Source of the DNA: Streptococcaceae bacterium
GTDB lineage: Bacteria; Bacillota; Bacilli; Lactobacillales; Streptococcaceae
NCBI GenBank assembly: GCA_031253335.1
Contig: JAIRWF010000017.1
Location: 1-34,723 of the forward strand
DNA length: 34,723 nucleotides
Direction: 5' to 3'
Shown here: piece by piece, positions 14,235-23,757 of the stretch
Layout of the letters: every line of letters begins with the position of its first letter
Numbering within the stretch: the first letter of the stretch is position 1
Position numbers and translations under genes: made by a program
The notes under the pieces: model-generated
The model's input: only the letters and a program-made list of their open reading frames with translations
Database searches by the model: none
Told to the model about the DNA's origin: nothing

Positions 14235-15905
14235 ATGAAAGCAGAACCTGGTTCAATTAAAGAATTTATTTCAACGCAAAAGAGAACTTTTGTAATACCA
14301 GTTTTCCAACGACAATATACGTGGACAATACAAAATTGCGAAACATTGATAAAAGATATTGAAAATATTATACTGACGAATAAACGACATTATTTTGGAA
14401 ATATAGTATTTTATGTTCAAGAAACAAATGCAATATCTGCGGAGTCTATTATTGCTCTTATTGATGGACAACAACGTGTTACCACGATAATGCTGCTATT
14501 AGCAGCTATTGCTCAAAATGAGGAGAAAGAAACAAAAGAATCACTATATAAAACGTACTTACAAATCAACTCAGAAGAAACAATTAAGCTAAAACAAACC
14601 TTGAGCGATCGCGATATGTATGATGCTATTATTCGAGAAGAAACCGACAAATATTCAGATAGTCAAAAAGACTGTCCAACCTACAAAAATTTTGAATATT
14701 TTAGTTCAATCATAAATAAGCATACCGCAGAAGAATGGCTAAAAGCTATTGATAGATTAGATATAGTTTCGTTAGATTTAGATTTGAGTCAGGATTCAGA
14801 GTCACCTCAAATTATTTTTGAAAGTATGAATTCAACAGGAAAACCTTTAAATACTGCAGAGCTAATGTGCAATTTTCTGTTGATGGATATTTCGCTAGAT
14901 GCACAAGAGCAGTATTATAAAGATAATTGGTTAATAATTGTAGAAAGATTAAGAAATAGCGAAGAGATTCAAAAATTTCTAAATACCTATTTAACATTAA
15001 AAAACAAAGTGAAAACAGTAAATGGAAATGAATATACTGATTACAAGAATACCTACAAAAAATTTGTTAACAATACAAAGGAGGGAATTGAAGATCTCAG
15101 AAAATATTCAGAATATTATCAGTATATTCTTGCCCCAATTAAGTTTGAAAAAAACAAAGAATTATCTGAGATATTGCAAGATATTGACGAACTACAAATT
15201 TCTGCGATATTTCCATTTATATTATTATTATTCGATTTTCAAAAGGAAAATAAAATTTCATATGAAGAAATTGCCAAAATCTTAAATATTTTTGTTAATA
15301 TTATTATGAGAATAAGAATTTCAAATAGTGAAGCTGGAGGAAGTTATCTTCAGTCGTTTGTTAATCATTTAATAAAGAAAATAGAAAAGAGTAAAGATTT
15401 TGATGAATCTCAATTTGAAGAAATATTATTTGCATACAGTGACAGTAGGCTAATCATTGACGATAAGGATTTCAAAGATTCATTTACAAAATTCGATGCA
15501 TACAATTCTAAAAATAAAAATTATTTATTTAGGAAGTTAGAGTTCAAGCTTTCAAATGATAGAGAAAATTGGAAGCCAAAGAGCATTGAGCATATTCTTC
15601 CCAAAACGCTAACCCCTTACTGGAAAGCTAAATTATCTAAGGAAGACGATGAAGCTATTTCTCTACACTCCGAATTTGTTCATAAAATAGGGAATTTGGC
15701 GCCAATGAATCAAAAAGATAATAGTGCAAACGGTCAAAAACCTTATAGCGAAAAGAAAAAACTTTTAAAAGCCAGCTCATGGAAAGTTACCCAAAATATT
15801 CCTGATGAGTATGGGGATTGGACTATCGAGTCAATTAAAAAGCGCACAAAAAAATTATCTGAACTGGCTGTAAAGGTCTGGAAAATTCCAAAAAGAGGAA
15901 AATAA
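14235..15905 (+). CDS. GmrSD-type DUF262/DUF1524 protein
   Basis: A protein of 556 residues. The N-terminal DUF262 part has FVIPVFQRQYTW (19-30) and the nucleotide-handling motif DGQQR (77-81); the C-terminal DUF1524 part has the HNH-like signature IEHILPK (His453) and IGNLAPM (Asn487). Fused GmrS-GmrD proteins are type IV restriction enzymes cutting modified phage DNA; that activity is inferred here. ATG at 14235 has AAAGGA upstream; the frame open from TTG 14214 covers the promoter of the minus-strand RNA. Strikingly AT-rich, with its stop codon abutting the pheT ATG, whose ribosome binding site lies in its last codons. Confidence 0.92.
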   Translation: MKAEPGSIKEFISTQKRTFVIPVFQRQYTWTIQNCETLIKDIENIILTNKRHYFGNIVFYVQETNAISAESIIALIDGQQRVTTIMLLLAAIAQNEEKETKESLYKTYLQINSEETIKLKQTLSDRDMYDAIIREETDKYSDSQKDCPTYKNFEYFSSIINKHTAEEWLKAIDRLDIVSLDLDLSQDSESPQIIFESMNSTGKPLNTAELMCNFLLMDISLDAQEQYYKDNWLIIVERLRNSEEIQKFLNTYLTLKNKVKTVNGNEYTDYKNTYKKFVNNTKEGIEDLRKYSEYYQYILAPIKFEKNKELSEILQDIDELQISAIFPFILLLFDFQKENKISYEEIAKILNIFVNIIMRIRISNSEAGGSYLQSFVNHLIKKIEKSKDFDESQFEEILFAYSDSRLIIDDKDFKDSFTKFDAYNSKNKNYLFRKLEFKLSNDRENWKPKSIEHILPKTLTPYWKAKLSKEDDEAISLHSEFVHKIGNLAPMNQKDNSANGQKPYSEKKKLLKASSWKVTQNIPDEYGDWTIESIKKRTKKLSELAVKVWKIPKRGK

Positions 15906-18320
15906 ATGTTAGTCTCAAAAAAATGGTTAAATACACTGGTGCCTGGGATTGCGGACTTAGATGCGCAGGTCTTGGCGGACAAAATCTCAACGACGGGAAT
16001 TGAAGTTGAGGACGTTACGACGCCACAGGAAGGCTTGAAAGATCTCGTGGTGGGGGAAATCAAGAGCTTTGAGGATGTGCCGGAAACGCATTTGCACGTC
16101 TGTCAAGTCGATGCGGGTCAGCCTGACGGCGATTTGCAGATTGTCTGCGGGGCGCCGAATGTCCGTGTGGGCATGAAAGCCATCGTCGCCTTGATTGGGG
16201 CTCGTGTGGGCGGCAATACCAAAATCAAAAAAGGTAAAATGCGTGGCTTTGAGAGTCAGGGCATGCTTTGCGCGCTTGATGAGCTCGGTATTTCCGACAA
16301 AATCAACCCCATGAAGCACGAAGAGGGCATCTACGAGATGCCACAGGATGCGGTCAATGGCGAGAGCATTTTCCCTTATCTCGATATGGATGATAGTGTG
16401 CTCGATCTCGATGTTTTGGCCAATCGTGCGGATGCACTGTCTATGCGCGGTGTGGCTTATGAAGTCTCTGCGATTTATGAGTCGCCTGTGGCCTTTGAAA
16501 AGCATGACTTGGTCGAATCGACGAAAGCTGCAAGTTCTGCGGTGAAGGTCATTGTATCGTCTGAAAAATGCAAGACCTACAAACTCCGCGTAATTGAAGG
16601 TGTAAAAATCGCAAAAAGCCCGCTCTGGTTGCAAAATCGCTTGATGAATGCGGGTGTGAAACCGATTAATAACGTCGTGGATGTCACGAACTATGTCCTC
16701 ATGTATTACGGGCAACCCTTGCACAGCTTTGACTTTGGGACCTTTACAACGCCTGAAATTACTGTGCGCGATGCGAAAGCTGCTGAAAAAATCACGACTC
16801 TCGACGGCGAAGAACGTGAACTCACGCCAGACGACCTCGTCATCACGTCAAACAGCATTCCTATTGCACTGGCGGGTGTTATGGGGGGACTCGATACAGA
16901 AATCACGGAGGCGACGACGTCGGTGGCCCTTGAAGCTGCAATTTTTGATCCGACGAGCGTGCGCAAGACCTCGCAGAAGTTCGCTCTGCGCAGTGAAGCA
17001 AGTTCCCGTTTTGAAAAAGGCATCAACGAAGGCACCGTGAGGGAAGCTTTGGATTTTGCGGCCGCTTTGATTCAAGAACTTGCAGGCGGAGAAGTCCTTG
17101 CAGGCGTTGTGGCATCCAATAATTACCAGCCTGAACCTGTACGTGTCGCGATTACGCTAGAGAAAATCAATCGTTCACTGGGAACGGACTTGTCGAGCGT
17201 AGAAGTCCTTGCTATTTTCCACCGTTTGGGGTTGGAAAATACAGGATCTGGCGAAAATTATGTGCTTCAGATTCCAAGCCGACGCTGGGATCTGCATATC
17301 GAAGCAGACATTGTCGAAGAAGTGGCGCGGATTTACGGTTATGATAAATTACCTTCGACTTTGCCTGCCACAGGGGGGACGGTTGGCCTCAAAAATGCGT
17401 CGCAACGTTTGCGGGACCATGTGCGGACTGTTCTTGAAGCATCAGGCCTTTCGGAAGTCATTGGCTACAGCTTGACGAGTCCTGAAAAAGCGGTTGAATT
17501 CTTGCCAAAAGATTTTCCTGTGACGAGCCTGCTCTTACCGATGACCGAGGACCGCCAAACCCTGCGCGTCAACATGATTTCAGGCCTTCTGGACACGATT
17601 GCTTATAACCAAAACCGTAAGCAGGCGGACGTCGCGATTTATGAGATTGGCAATACGTTTCTCCCCAGCGAGAGTGAGGACGGAAGACCCAAGGAAGTGC
17701 CAAATGTCGCCTTTGCGCTGTCGGGCTTGGTGACAGGACATTTACACTCTGCGGGCGACCATGAGCTACACGCAGCTGATTTCTGGGACGCGAAAGGCGT
17801 TATGGAGAAGCTCCTTGCGGGCTACGAAAACATCACTTTTGAAGCGGTCACGGACAATCCTGCCATGCACCCTGGACGCACGGCCGTCGTTAAAATCGAC
17901 GGGCAGATTGCGGGCTTTGTGGGGCAGATTCACCCTGCGACGGCGAAAAAATATGGGGTGGCCGAGACCGTGACTGGGGTGCTCGATTTAGGTTTGCTCC
18001 TTGAAAAAGCACCCGCGCAAGCGATTTTCAAAGAAATTCCGAAGATTCCTGCAGTGGCACGTGATGTGGCGCTTTTGGTCGATGACAAAACGTCCAATAG
18101 CGAAGTGGTCGCAGCGATTGAAGAAGCGGGCGTCAAGACGCTCGTCGCCATCAAGCTTTTTGACCTCTATCAAGGTGACAATGTCCCTGCAGGCAAGAAG
18201 TCACTCGCTTACAGCCTCACTTTCCAGGCCCTTGAAGAAACCATGACCGATGAGCAGATTGAAAGTGCCATGAAGAAAATTTCACAAGCGCTTGAAGCGA
18301 TAGGGGCGGAGATACGGTAA
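15906..18320 (+). CDS. pheT: phenylalanine-tRNA ligase beta subunit
   Basis: A protein of 804 residues, full length. The N-terminal tRNA-binding OB fold (about 40-150), B3/B4 editing region, B5 domain, core and the C-terminal FDX-ACB anticodon-binding domain (about 705-804, starting near FKEIPKIPAVARD) are all present. The NVVDVTNYVLMYYGQPLHSFD block is diagnostic. Ribosome binding site AGAGGAAA lies in the end of the DUF262 gene. Because it lacks its own promoter, pheT must depend on read-through from pheS across the insert, or on an unseen internal promoter. Confidence 0.98.
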   Translation: MLVSKKWLNTLVPGIADLDAQVLADKISTTGIEVEDVTTPQEGLKDLVVGEIKSFEDVPETHLHVCQVDAGQPDGDLQIVCGAPNVRVGMKAIVALIGARVGGNTKIKKGKMRGFESQGMLCALDELGISDKINPMKHEEGIYEMPQDAVNGESIFPYLDMDDSVLDLDVLANRADALSMRGVAYEVSAIYESPVAFEKHDLVESTKAASSAVKVIVSSEKCKTYKLRVIEGVKIAKSPLWLQNRLMNAGVKPINNVVDVTNYVLMYYGQPLHSFDFGTFTTPEITVRDAKAAEKITTLDGEERELTPDDLVITSNSIPIALAGVMGGLDTEITEATTSVALEAAIFDPTSVRKTSQKFALRSEASSRFEKGINEGTVREALDFAAALIQELAGGEVLAGVVASNNYQPEPVRVAITLEKINRSLGTDLSSVEVLAIFHRLGLENTGSGENYVLQIPSRRWDLHIEADIVEEVARIYGYDKLPSTLPATGGTVGLKNASQRLRDHVRTVLEASGLSEVIGYSLTSPEKAVEFLPKDFPVTSLLLPMTEDRQTLRVNMISGLLDTIAYNQNRKQADVAIYEIGNTFLPSESEDGRPKEVPNVAFALSGLVTGHLHSAGDHELHAADFWDAKGVMEKLLAGYENITFEAVTDNPAMHPGRTAVVKIDGQIAGFVGQIHPATAKKYGVAETVTGVLDLGLLLEKAPAQAIFKEIPKIPAVARDVALLVDDKTSNSEVVAAIEEAGVKTLVAIKLFDLYQGDNVPAGKKSLAYSLTFQALEETMTDEQIESAMKKISQALEAIGAEIR

Positions 18321-18330
18321 TTTAGGCCCT

Positions 18331-18394
18331 TGTCAAATCTGACGGGGGCATTGGCTGTTGAAATTTATCCGAATAAATCCTGTCAAATTTGACA
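18331..18394. repeat. two palindrome copies after pheT
   Basis: TGTCAAATCTGACG at 18331-18344 and a perfect TGTCAAATTTGACA at 18381-18394 (flanked C...G), with ATTTAT-CCGA-ATAAAT hairpin between them. They fill the short gap between the convergent pheT and the small minus-strand gene and could act as a weak bidirectional terminator, though no long T run follows. Confidence 0.7.
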
Positions 18395-18397
18395 GCC

Positions 18398-18601
18398 TTA
18401 AGTTGTTGTGAAGAATTGGTATAAGTCTCCCACAGTCCCTGTAAAATCAAGCAGTTCCCCGTTTTCAGCAACTTCCAAAACGCCCCAACTATCATCGTAA
18501 GGCGGAAAATCGTTCATCAGAACAGAGATGAATTCCTGGCGGCTATCGAACTCATCTTCAAAAGAGAGCCCATTTGGCATTTTGATGGATACTTTTAACA
18601 T
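18398..18601 (-). CDS. small hypothetical protein, 67 aa
   Basis: A protein of 67 residues, acidic, with a beta-rich look (MLKVSIKMPNGLSFEDEF, then a DDSWGVLEVAE strand). Not recognised. A TATAAT on the minus strand (18613-18608) lies 6 nt before the ATG, matching the other predicted leaderless genes here, which supports it as a real gene. It is divergent from pflA with overlapping promoters. Confidence 0.6.
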   Translation of the reverse strand: MLKVSIKMPNGLSFEDEFDSRQEFISVLMNDFPPYDDSWGVLEVAENGELLDFTGTVGDLYQFFTTT

Positions 18602-18613
18602 GGTTTAATTATA
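18602..18613 (-). promoter_or_regulatory. promoter of the 67-aa gene, predicted leaderless
   Basis: TATAAT (18613-18608 on the minus strand) is followed by TAAACC and the ATG at 18601. The pflA -10 lies 22 bp away on the other strand, so the two promoters compete for the same stretch. Confidence 0.55.
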
Positions 18614-18635
18614 ACGAAATTTATCGACTTTGCGC

Positions 18636-18647
18636 TATAATAAAGCC
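18636..18647 (+). promoter_or_regulatory. promoter of pflA, predicted leaderless
   Basis: TATAAT (18636-18641), then AAAGCC and the ATG at 18648. No clear -35 or TGN. Confidence 0.55.
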
Positions 18648-19442
18648 ATGACAGAAGAAAAAGATTATGGCTCCGTCGTGGGGCTGGTGCATAGTACTGA
18701 GAGCTTTGGGGCCGTGGATGGCCCGGGCATTCGTTTCGTGATTTTCGTGCAGGGCTGCAAGATGCGCTGCAAATATTGCCACAACCCCGATACGTGGGCG
18801 ATGGAAGGCAATAATTCCTACGAGACCACCGTAGATGAAATTCTCGCTGAGGCACTGAAATACCGCGATTATTGGGGCGAAGACGGTGGTATTACGGTCT
18901 CAGGCGGTGAAGCACTCCTCCAAGTGGATTTTGTCAATGCGCTCTTTCACAAATGTAAAGAAATTGGCGTCAACACCTGTCTTGACACGGCTGGCCAACC
19001 TTACAATGTCAACAAGCACATCACAGAAATGATTCCCGAGCTCATGACAGTTACAGACCTTGTTCTCATGGACTTGAAGCAGATCAACCCTGTGCGTCAC
19101 CAAGAGTTGACAGGCAATCCCAACACACACATCTTGGAATTTGCGCAATATCTCAGTGACAACAACATTCCCATGTGGGTACGCCACGTCCTTGTGCCAG
19201 GTGAGACAGACTTTGACGAGGATTTGATTGCACTTGGCAAGTTCGTCAAAACGCTCAAAAACGTCGTCAAATTTGAGATTTTGCCTTATCATACTTTAGG
19301 CGAGACTAAATGGCGCGACCTCGGCTGGGATTATCCGCTCGCTGGTGTTGAACCTCCAACAGCCGACCGCGTGCAAAACGCCAAAGACCTCATGGAGACT
19401 GAAAGCTACACTGAATATCTCAATCGCATCCATCGCGACTAA
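18648..19442 (+). CDS. pflA: pyruvate formate-lyase activating enzyme
   Basis: A radical SAM enzyme of 264 residues. It makes the glycyl radical of pyruvate formate-lyase under anaerobic conditions. The 4Fe-4S motif CKMRCKYC has Cys37, Cys41 and Cys44; TVSGGEALLQ is the GGE motif. ATG at 18648 is preferred over 18630 because it gives the usual N-terminus and follows the -10 directly. pflB is not in the window. ppaC follows with its own ribosome binding site. Confidence 0.97.
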   Translation: MTEEKDYGSVVGLVHSTESFGAVDGPGIRFVIFVQGCKMRCKYCHNPDTWAMEGNNSYETTVDEILAEALKYRDYWGEDGGITVSGGEALLQVDFVNALFHKCKEIGVNTCLDTAGQPYNVNKHITEMIPELMTVTDLVLMDLKQINPVRHQELTGNPNTHILEFAQYLSDNNIPMWVRHVLVPGETDFDEDLIALGKFVKTLKNVVKFEILPYHTLGETKWRDLGWDYPLAGVEPPTADRVQNAKDLMETESYTEYLNRIHRD

Positions 19443-19465
19443 AACGTGCGAAAGTATGTTTTTTT

Positions 19466-19474
19466 TGTTAAAAT
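19466..19474 (+). promoter_or_regulatory. extended -10 promoter of ppaC
   Basis: TGT-TAAAAT (19466-19474). A normal ribosome binding site, AAAGGAGA, follows at about 19482-19489 before the ATG at 19495. No good -35. Confidence 0.45.
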
Positions 19475-19494
19475 AAAAAACAAAGGAGAATCTC

Positions 19495-20439
19495 ATGTCA
19501 GATAAAATTTTAGTTTTTGGTCACCAAAATCCAGATAGCGATGCTATCGGCAGCTCCATGTCTTACAGCTACCTTTGCAATCATCGCAAGTTTGGCCAGC
19601 TCAACACGGAAGTCGTTGCGCTTGGTGAGCCGAATGAAGAGACCCAATTTGTCCTTGATTATTTCGGTGTGAAGGCACCGCGCGTTATCAAACGTGTGCA
19701 GGACGAGGGCGTGGATACCGTCATTTTGACCGACCACAACGAGTTCCAGCAGTCAGCTGAAGACATTGCTGAAGTCACGATTTACGGCGTGGTCGATCAT
19801 CACCGCATTGCCAATTTCCAGACGGCATCACCACTTTTCATGGACGTGCAGCCCGTTGGCTCAGCAAGCTCAATCGTTTATCGCCAATTTGTCCGTGATG
19901 GCGTTGAGATTCCACGCGAGCTTGCAGGGCTGATGCTTGCAGGCCTGATTTCTGACACACTCTTGCTGAAATCCCCAACGACGCACCCAACGGACTTGCC
20001 AGTTGCTGATGCACTTGCAAAAATCGCAGGCGTGGATTTGCAAGAATTTGGCCTTGCCATGCTCAAAGCCGGCACCAATCTTGCCTCAAAAGATGGCGAT
20101 ACGCTGATTGACATTGACGCGAAGACCTTTGAGCTCAATGGCAGCAAAGTCCGCGTGGCACAAGTCAACACCGTCGATATTGATGAAGTCCTCGCACGTC
20201 GCGATGAACTCGAGACGGCCATTACCAATGCCATCAAAGCCAATGGTTACAGCGATTTCGTCCTCATGGTGACGGATATTCTCGAGAGCAATTCTGAAAT
20301 CATCGAGCTCGGCGAACACCCAGAGCTTGTTGAAAAAGCCTTCCACTTCGAGCTCAAAGACCACCATGCCTTCCTCGCTGGTGCCGTTTCACGCAAGAAA
20401 CAAGTCGTGCCACAGTTGACCGAAGCCTTTGAGGGATAA
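19495..20439 (+). CDS. ppaC: manganese-dependent inorganic pyrophosphatase
   Basis: A protein of 314 residues of the DHH family, class II pyrophosphatase, hydrolysing pyrophosphate to drive biosynthesis. Metal ligands are visible in [14 protein letters not shown], in TDHNE and in the DHH motif (VVDHHRI); the C-terminal DHHA2 part contains [14 protein letters not shown], which binds substrate. AAAGGAGA precedes the ATG. The next gene starts 1 nt after the stop codon, so the two form an operon. Confidence 0.97.
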   Translation: MSDKILVFGHQNPDSDAIGSSMSYSYLCNHRKFGQLNTEVVALGEPNEETQFVLDYFGVKAPRVIKRVQDEGVDTVILTDHNEFQQSAEDIAEVTIYGVVDHHRIANFQTASPLFMDVQPVGSASSIVYRQFVRDGVEIPRELAGLMLAGLISDTLLLKSPTTHPTDLPVADALAKIAGVDLQEFGLAMLKAGTNLASKDGDTLIDIDAKTFELNGSKVRVAQVNTVDIDEVLARRDELETAITNAIKANGYSDFVLMVTDILESNSEIIELGEHPELVEKAFHFELKDHHAFLAGAVSRKKQVVPQLTEAFEG

Positions 20440-20440
20440 A

Positions 20441-21088
20441 ATGAAGTTTTACAATGAATCACGGCTGATGCGTCAGCCGTTTTTTCAAGCGCTTGTGCCG
20501 GTGCTTGAAAATAGACCGACCTTGCGGGAGATTCATGCGAAGTTACCTAATTATGCGCACATTGACCGCGAGGTGGAGAAATTGGTCAATGAGGGACTTG
20601 TGGCGCGTGAGGAGAAACATTATCGGCTGGGGATTGAGGTGGTCAATGATGTGGCGTCTGGTGTGAAAAAAACTGCCCCCCAAATCAATGTCTACGAAAG
20701 GCCTTTTGCTGTGGTAGATGGGGCTCTTCAGGATTTGTTGGACGCGTCACTAATTTATCAGGAGACCTGTGGGATTTTTGAAAGGTCACGTTTTGACCGC
20801 ACCACGCCGACTTTAGGAAATTATTTCTACAAGCTCGCTGAAAATTTACCTTTGTCGGAGTTTGAAAAGGAGATTTACCAGCTGATAGGCGATGTAGATT
20901 CTAACTATGCTTGTAATTTCATCAGGGCGGAGATTGAGACGGGGGCGGGGAAGTCTGCAGTCTTTGCGGAAGTGGTGAAGCGCTATGGCTTGACAGCTGA
21001 GAATTTACAAAATCCAGAGCTAACACGCGTGACCTTTGAAAATGCGGAGGATTTTGTGCGGGAGCAAGTAAGACAAAAATTGTGGTAA
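20441..21088 (+). CDS. DUF1803-like protein
   Basis: A protein of 215 residues from the ATG at 20441, with GAGGGA from the end of ppaC as ribosome binding site. MKFYNESRLMRQPFFQALV and DRTTPTLGNYFYKLAE suggest the DUF1803 family found beside ppaC in streptococci. A short winged-helix-like part (TLREIHAKLPNYAHIDREVEKLV) may exist at 25-65. Function unknown. The LTA-synthase-like gene begins 13 nt after its stop. Confidence 0.7.
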   Translation: MKFYNESRLMRQPFFQALVPVLENRPTLREIHAKLPNYAHIDREVEKLVNEGLVAREEKHYRLGIEVVNDVASGVKKTAPQINVYERPFAVVDGALQDLLDASLIYQETCGIFERSRFDRTTPTLGNYFYKLAENLPLSEFEKEIYQLIGDVDSNYACNFIRAEIETGAGKSAVFAEVVKRYGLTAENLQNPELTRVTFENAEDFVREQVRQKLW

Positions 21089-21101
21089 AATTAGTATTAA
21101 A

Positions 21102-22817
21102 ATGGACAGGCAAAAGAAAAAAAGAAGAGGCGAATGGCTTGTTTATTCATCACTAATCAAACTCGCACTTTTTATTTTATTTTTAATTGTGGCTGCAATC
21201 AAAATGCAGTACCCTCCAATCCTATGGACTTTTTTTGTTGATCTTTTTGTCCTTTTTGCGCTCTATCAACTTTTAAGTTTACTACCTATTTGGCGAGCAA
21301 AGTGGTTTTCTATTTCGTTTTACCTGATTTTTTCAATTGTTCTCTTGTTTTCAAGCATTAACTTTTTTGTCTATGTTTTCTCAGGCAGTTATATCTCGCC
21401 CTTGATGATTTCAAATTTATCCAATTTAAAAGATTTGAGTGGCAATTTTGGAGAATATGCCCTTGCAATAGTAGTTGTGCTCATCTTTTCGTTCTTACCC
21501 TTTCGGATGCACTTGTCACGGAAGTTTCCTTACCAGCTCATTTTACTTTTTGCAGCGGTTGGTATTTTTTCTGTTCAAAATAGCGTTGCTGCTGATTCTA
21601 CCCCGTTAGCAGGCTACCTTTCCTATATAAAACAGAATCAACAAATCAGCAATTTGAACGCAAGCATCGTCTCAGAAACAAGCTCTGAGCAGGCAAAGAT
21701 TTATAAAGCATTTTTGCGTCACGGAATCCCATCCGCTGCCTCTCACTCCACACTAAGAAAGCCCAATGTCATCATTATTTTTACAGAAGGACTCTCGAAA
21801 AGCGTTTTATCTTATGACGGTGGGAAGTTGACGCCAAATCTGAACCAGTTTGCAAAAGACCCTCATGTCATTAGCTTTACAAATTATTATGATCAAACAG
21901 CAGCTACCTATAAAGGCGTTCGCGGGCAGCTCTATTCCTCGCAACAACTTGATAATGGCTATGAAAATGGTGCCGATCAAATCAAGCAAAACTTTGATAC
22001 CAAACTCATCTCAATCCAATCTATCCTGGCTAATGCAGGTTATAACACAACTTTCATCAATGCCGAACCACCCCAGAAAATTTGGACCAGCTATGTGAAT
22101 CAGCTTGGTTTTCAAAAGGTCGTCACAGAAACATCAAATCTTATCACGTTTGGGTCCACGACCTTTGTTTCCGACCAGCAAAACTATCAGCTCCTTCTGA
22201 AAACGGCTCAAGGCCTCTCAAACCAAAATAAACCATTTATGCTGGCTGATTATACTTTTCAAACGCACCTTTCAGTTGATGCTAGCTTGAAATGGGGAAA
22301 TGGCAATAATATTGATCTGAACCATTTTTACAACATGGACAATGCTTTTGGAAAGTTTATCCAACAATTCCGGTCAAGCCCTCTTTCTAAAAATACGATT
22401 TTGGTATTTACTGCTGACCATGCTTCTTACCCAGATAGTTTATTTCAATCTACTTTTGGGAAAAACCAGAAGACTTTTATTGCGCAAATTCCGCTCATGA
22501 TCTATGCGCCTGATTTAACCAATAAAACAATAGACGCTGGCAATCGGAATTCTTTGGCACTTGCACCGACAGTTTTGGATCTAGCGAATGAGACACAAGC
22601 ATCCAACTTTTTCTTGGGCAATTCACTGTTTGGGCAGGCGAGTCCTTACGAGAAAATCTCTGTGCTTCCTCCTTTTTATTATAATTTGAATCAGATTGAA
22701 GATGGCAACCCTAAGACGATTGAAAGCTCTTCTGTGATTGACAATATAGAGGAGTTCTATAAAATTTCTCTCAATGAAAAGAAAAAAGACCTTGCTGTTC
22801 CGCCAGCGGACGACTAA
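21102..22817 (+). CDS. LTA synthase-like membrane sulfatase-family protein
   Basis: A protein of 571 residues. Four or five membrane helices in residues 1-170 are followed by an extracellular alkaline-phosphatase/sulfatase domain. NVIIIFTEG has the metal-binding Glu229; the nucleophile is Thr266 or Thr269 in DQTAATYKG, and TADHASYPD supplies Asp439 and His440. The family transfers glycerol-phosphate or phosphoethanolamine groups to wall or membrane polymers; the precise substrate is not evident. AT-richer than ppaC. It is not obviously the main LtaS, since its domain is shorter and the membrane part divergent. Confidence 0.85.
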   Translation: MDRQKKKRRGEWLVYSSLIKLALFILFLIVAAIKMQYPPILWTFFVDLFVLFALYQLLSLLPIWRAKWFSISFYLIFSIVLLFSSINFFVYVFSGSYISPLMISNLSNLKDLSGNFGEYALAIVVVLIFSFLPFRMHLSRKFPYQLILLFAAVGIFSVQNSVAADSTPLAGYLSYIKQNQQISNLNASIVSETSSEQAKIYKAFLRHGIPSAASHSTLRKPNVIIIFTEGLSKSVLSYDGGKLTPNLNQFAKDPHVISFTNYYDQTAATYKGVRGQLYSSQQLDNGYENGADQIKQNFDTKLISIQSILANAGYNTTFINAEPPQKIWTSYVNQLGFQKVVTETSNLITFGSTTFVSDQQNYQLLLKTAQGLSNQNKPFMLADYTFQTHLSVDASLKWGNGNNIDLNHFYNMDNAFGKFIQQFRSSPLSKNTILVFTADHASYPDSLFQSTFGKNQKTFIAQIPLMIYAPDLTNKTIDAGNRNSLALAPTVLDLANETQASNFFLGNSLFGQASPYEKISVLPPFYYNLNQIEDGNPKTIESSSVIDNIEEFYKISLNEKKKDLAVPPADD

Positions 22818-22822
22818 TGGCA

Positions 22823-22857
22823 TTGCGAAATAAGTTGTTTCGTGTTATGATGAACCT
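22823..22857 (+). promoter_or_regulatory. promoter of rsmA, predicted leaderless
   Basis: TTGCGA (22823-22828), 17 nt, TATGAT (22846-22851) with TGT before it, then GAACCT and the ATG at 22858. Best-spaced example of the group. Confidence 0.68.
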
Positions 22858-23736
22858 ATGAATAATGAGCTTTCTTTAACACGCATTTCAAACCCCACAC
22901 GGACGCGGGCGATTTTGGAGCGGCACGGCTTTCATTTCAAAAAAAAGTTTGGGCAAAATTTTCTGACGGACGGGAATGTGCTGGATAAAATCGTCGAAGT
23001 CGCGGATGTTGCAGACTGCAATGTGATTGAGATAGGCCCTGGGATTGGGGCTTTGACGCAGATTTTACTGGAAGAGGCGTCGCAAGTCATGGCTTTTGAG
23101 ATTGATGAGGCGTTGATTCCTATCTTGGAAGAAGAGTTGGCGGATTACCCGAATTTAATTTTGCGCCAGCAGGATGTGCTAAAAGCGAATTTGACGCAGG
23201 AAATTGCTGCTTTTGACAATCCGCAGTTGCCGTTGAAAGTCGTCGCAAATTTGCCTTACTACATCACGACGCCGATTTTAATGGGTTTACTCGAGTCTGA
23301 GATAAACATTGCGGGCTTTACGGTCATGATGCAAAAGGAAGTCGCGGCGCGGATGTCGGCGGGACCTGGGACGAAGGATTATGGACAGCTGACTTTGACG
23401 GTACAGTACAGCTATGAAGCAACGATTGCCTTTGACGTTCCACGCACGGTCTTTGTCCCACAACCCAATGTGGATAGTGCGATTTTGCAGCTGGTGAAGC
23501 GCCCACAAGCACTTGTGGAAGTGTCTGATGAAGCATGGTTTTTCAAAGTCATCAAAATTTGCTTTGTGCACCGGCGTAAGACCTTGCTGAATAATCTGAC
23601 GCTCGCATTTGGTGGGGAGAAAAAAACTGACATTCTGGCTGGCCTTGAGGCGAGTGACATTGTGCCTGAAAGGCGTGCCGAAAGCCTGACGATAGACGAG
23701 TTTGCCAGACTAGCTGAAAACTTGAAAAGATACTAA
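22858..23736 (+). CDS. rsmA: 16S rRNA dimethyladenosine transferase
   Basis: A protein of 292 residues (KsgA), which dimethylates two adenosines near the 3' end of 16S r[16 protein letters not shown], the SAM-binding [12 protein letters not shown] and the catalytic [10 protein letters not shown] are all present, and the C-terminal part is complete. The start lies 6 nt after a -10, so a leaderless mRNA is predicted; the protein N-terminus at this ATG is the usual one. A terminator shared with the convergent GNAT gene follows. Confidence 0.98.
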   Translation: MNNELSLTRISNPTRTRAILERHGFHFKKKFGQNFLTDGNVLDKIVEVADVADCNVIEIGPGIGALTQILLEEASQVMAFEIDEALIPILEEELADYPNLILRQQDVLKANLTQEIAAFDNPQLPLKVVANLPYYITTPILMGLLESEINIAGFTVMMQKEVAARMSAGPGTKDYGQLTLTVQYSYEATIAFDVPRTVFVPQPNVDSAILQLVKRPQALVEVSDEAWFFKVIKICFVHRRKTLLNNLTLAFGGEKKTDILAGLEASDIVPERRAESLTIDEFARLAENLKRY

Positions 23737-23737
23737 A

Positions 23738-23757
23738 ACGCTCAATCGAGCGTTTTT
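23738..23757. terminator. bidirectional terminator of rsmA and the GNAT gene
   Basis: AACGCTC-AATC-GAGCGTT with TTTT after it on the plus strand and an A-rich 5' side. The stop codon of the minus-strand GNAT gene is in the stem. Confidence 0.85.

Noticed and set aside
15987-16724. Minus-strand frame of 245 codons in pheT
   Set aside because: Antisense shadow of the tRNA-binding part of pheT.
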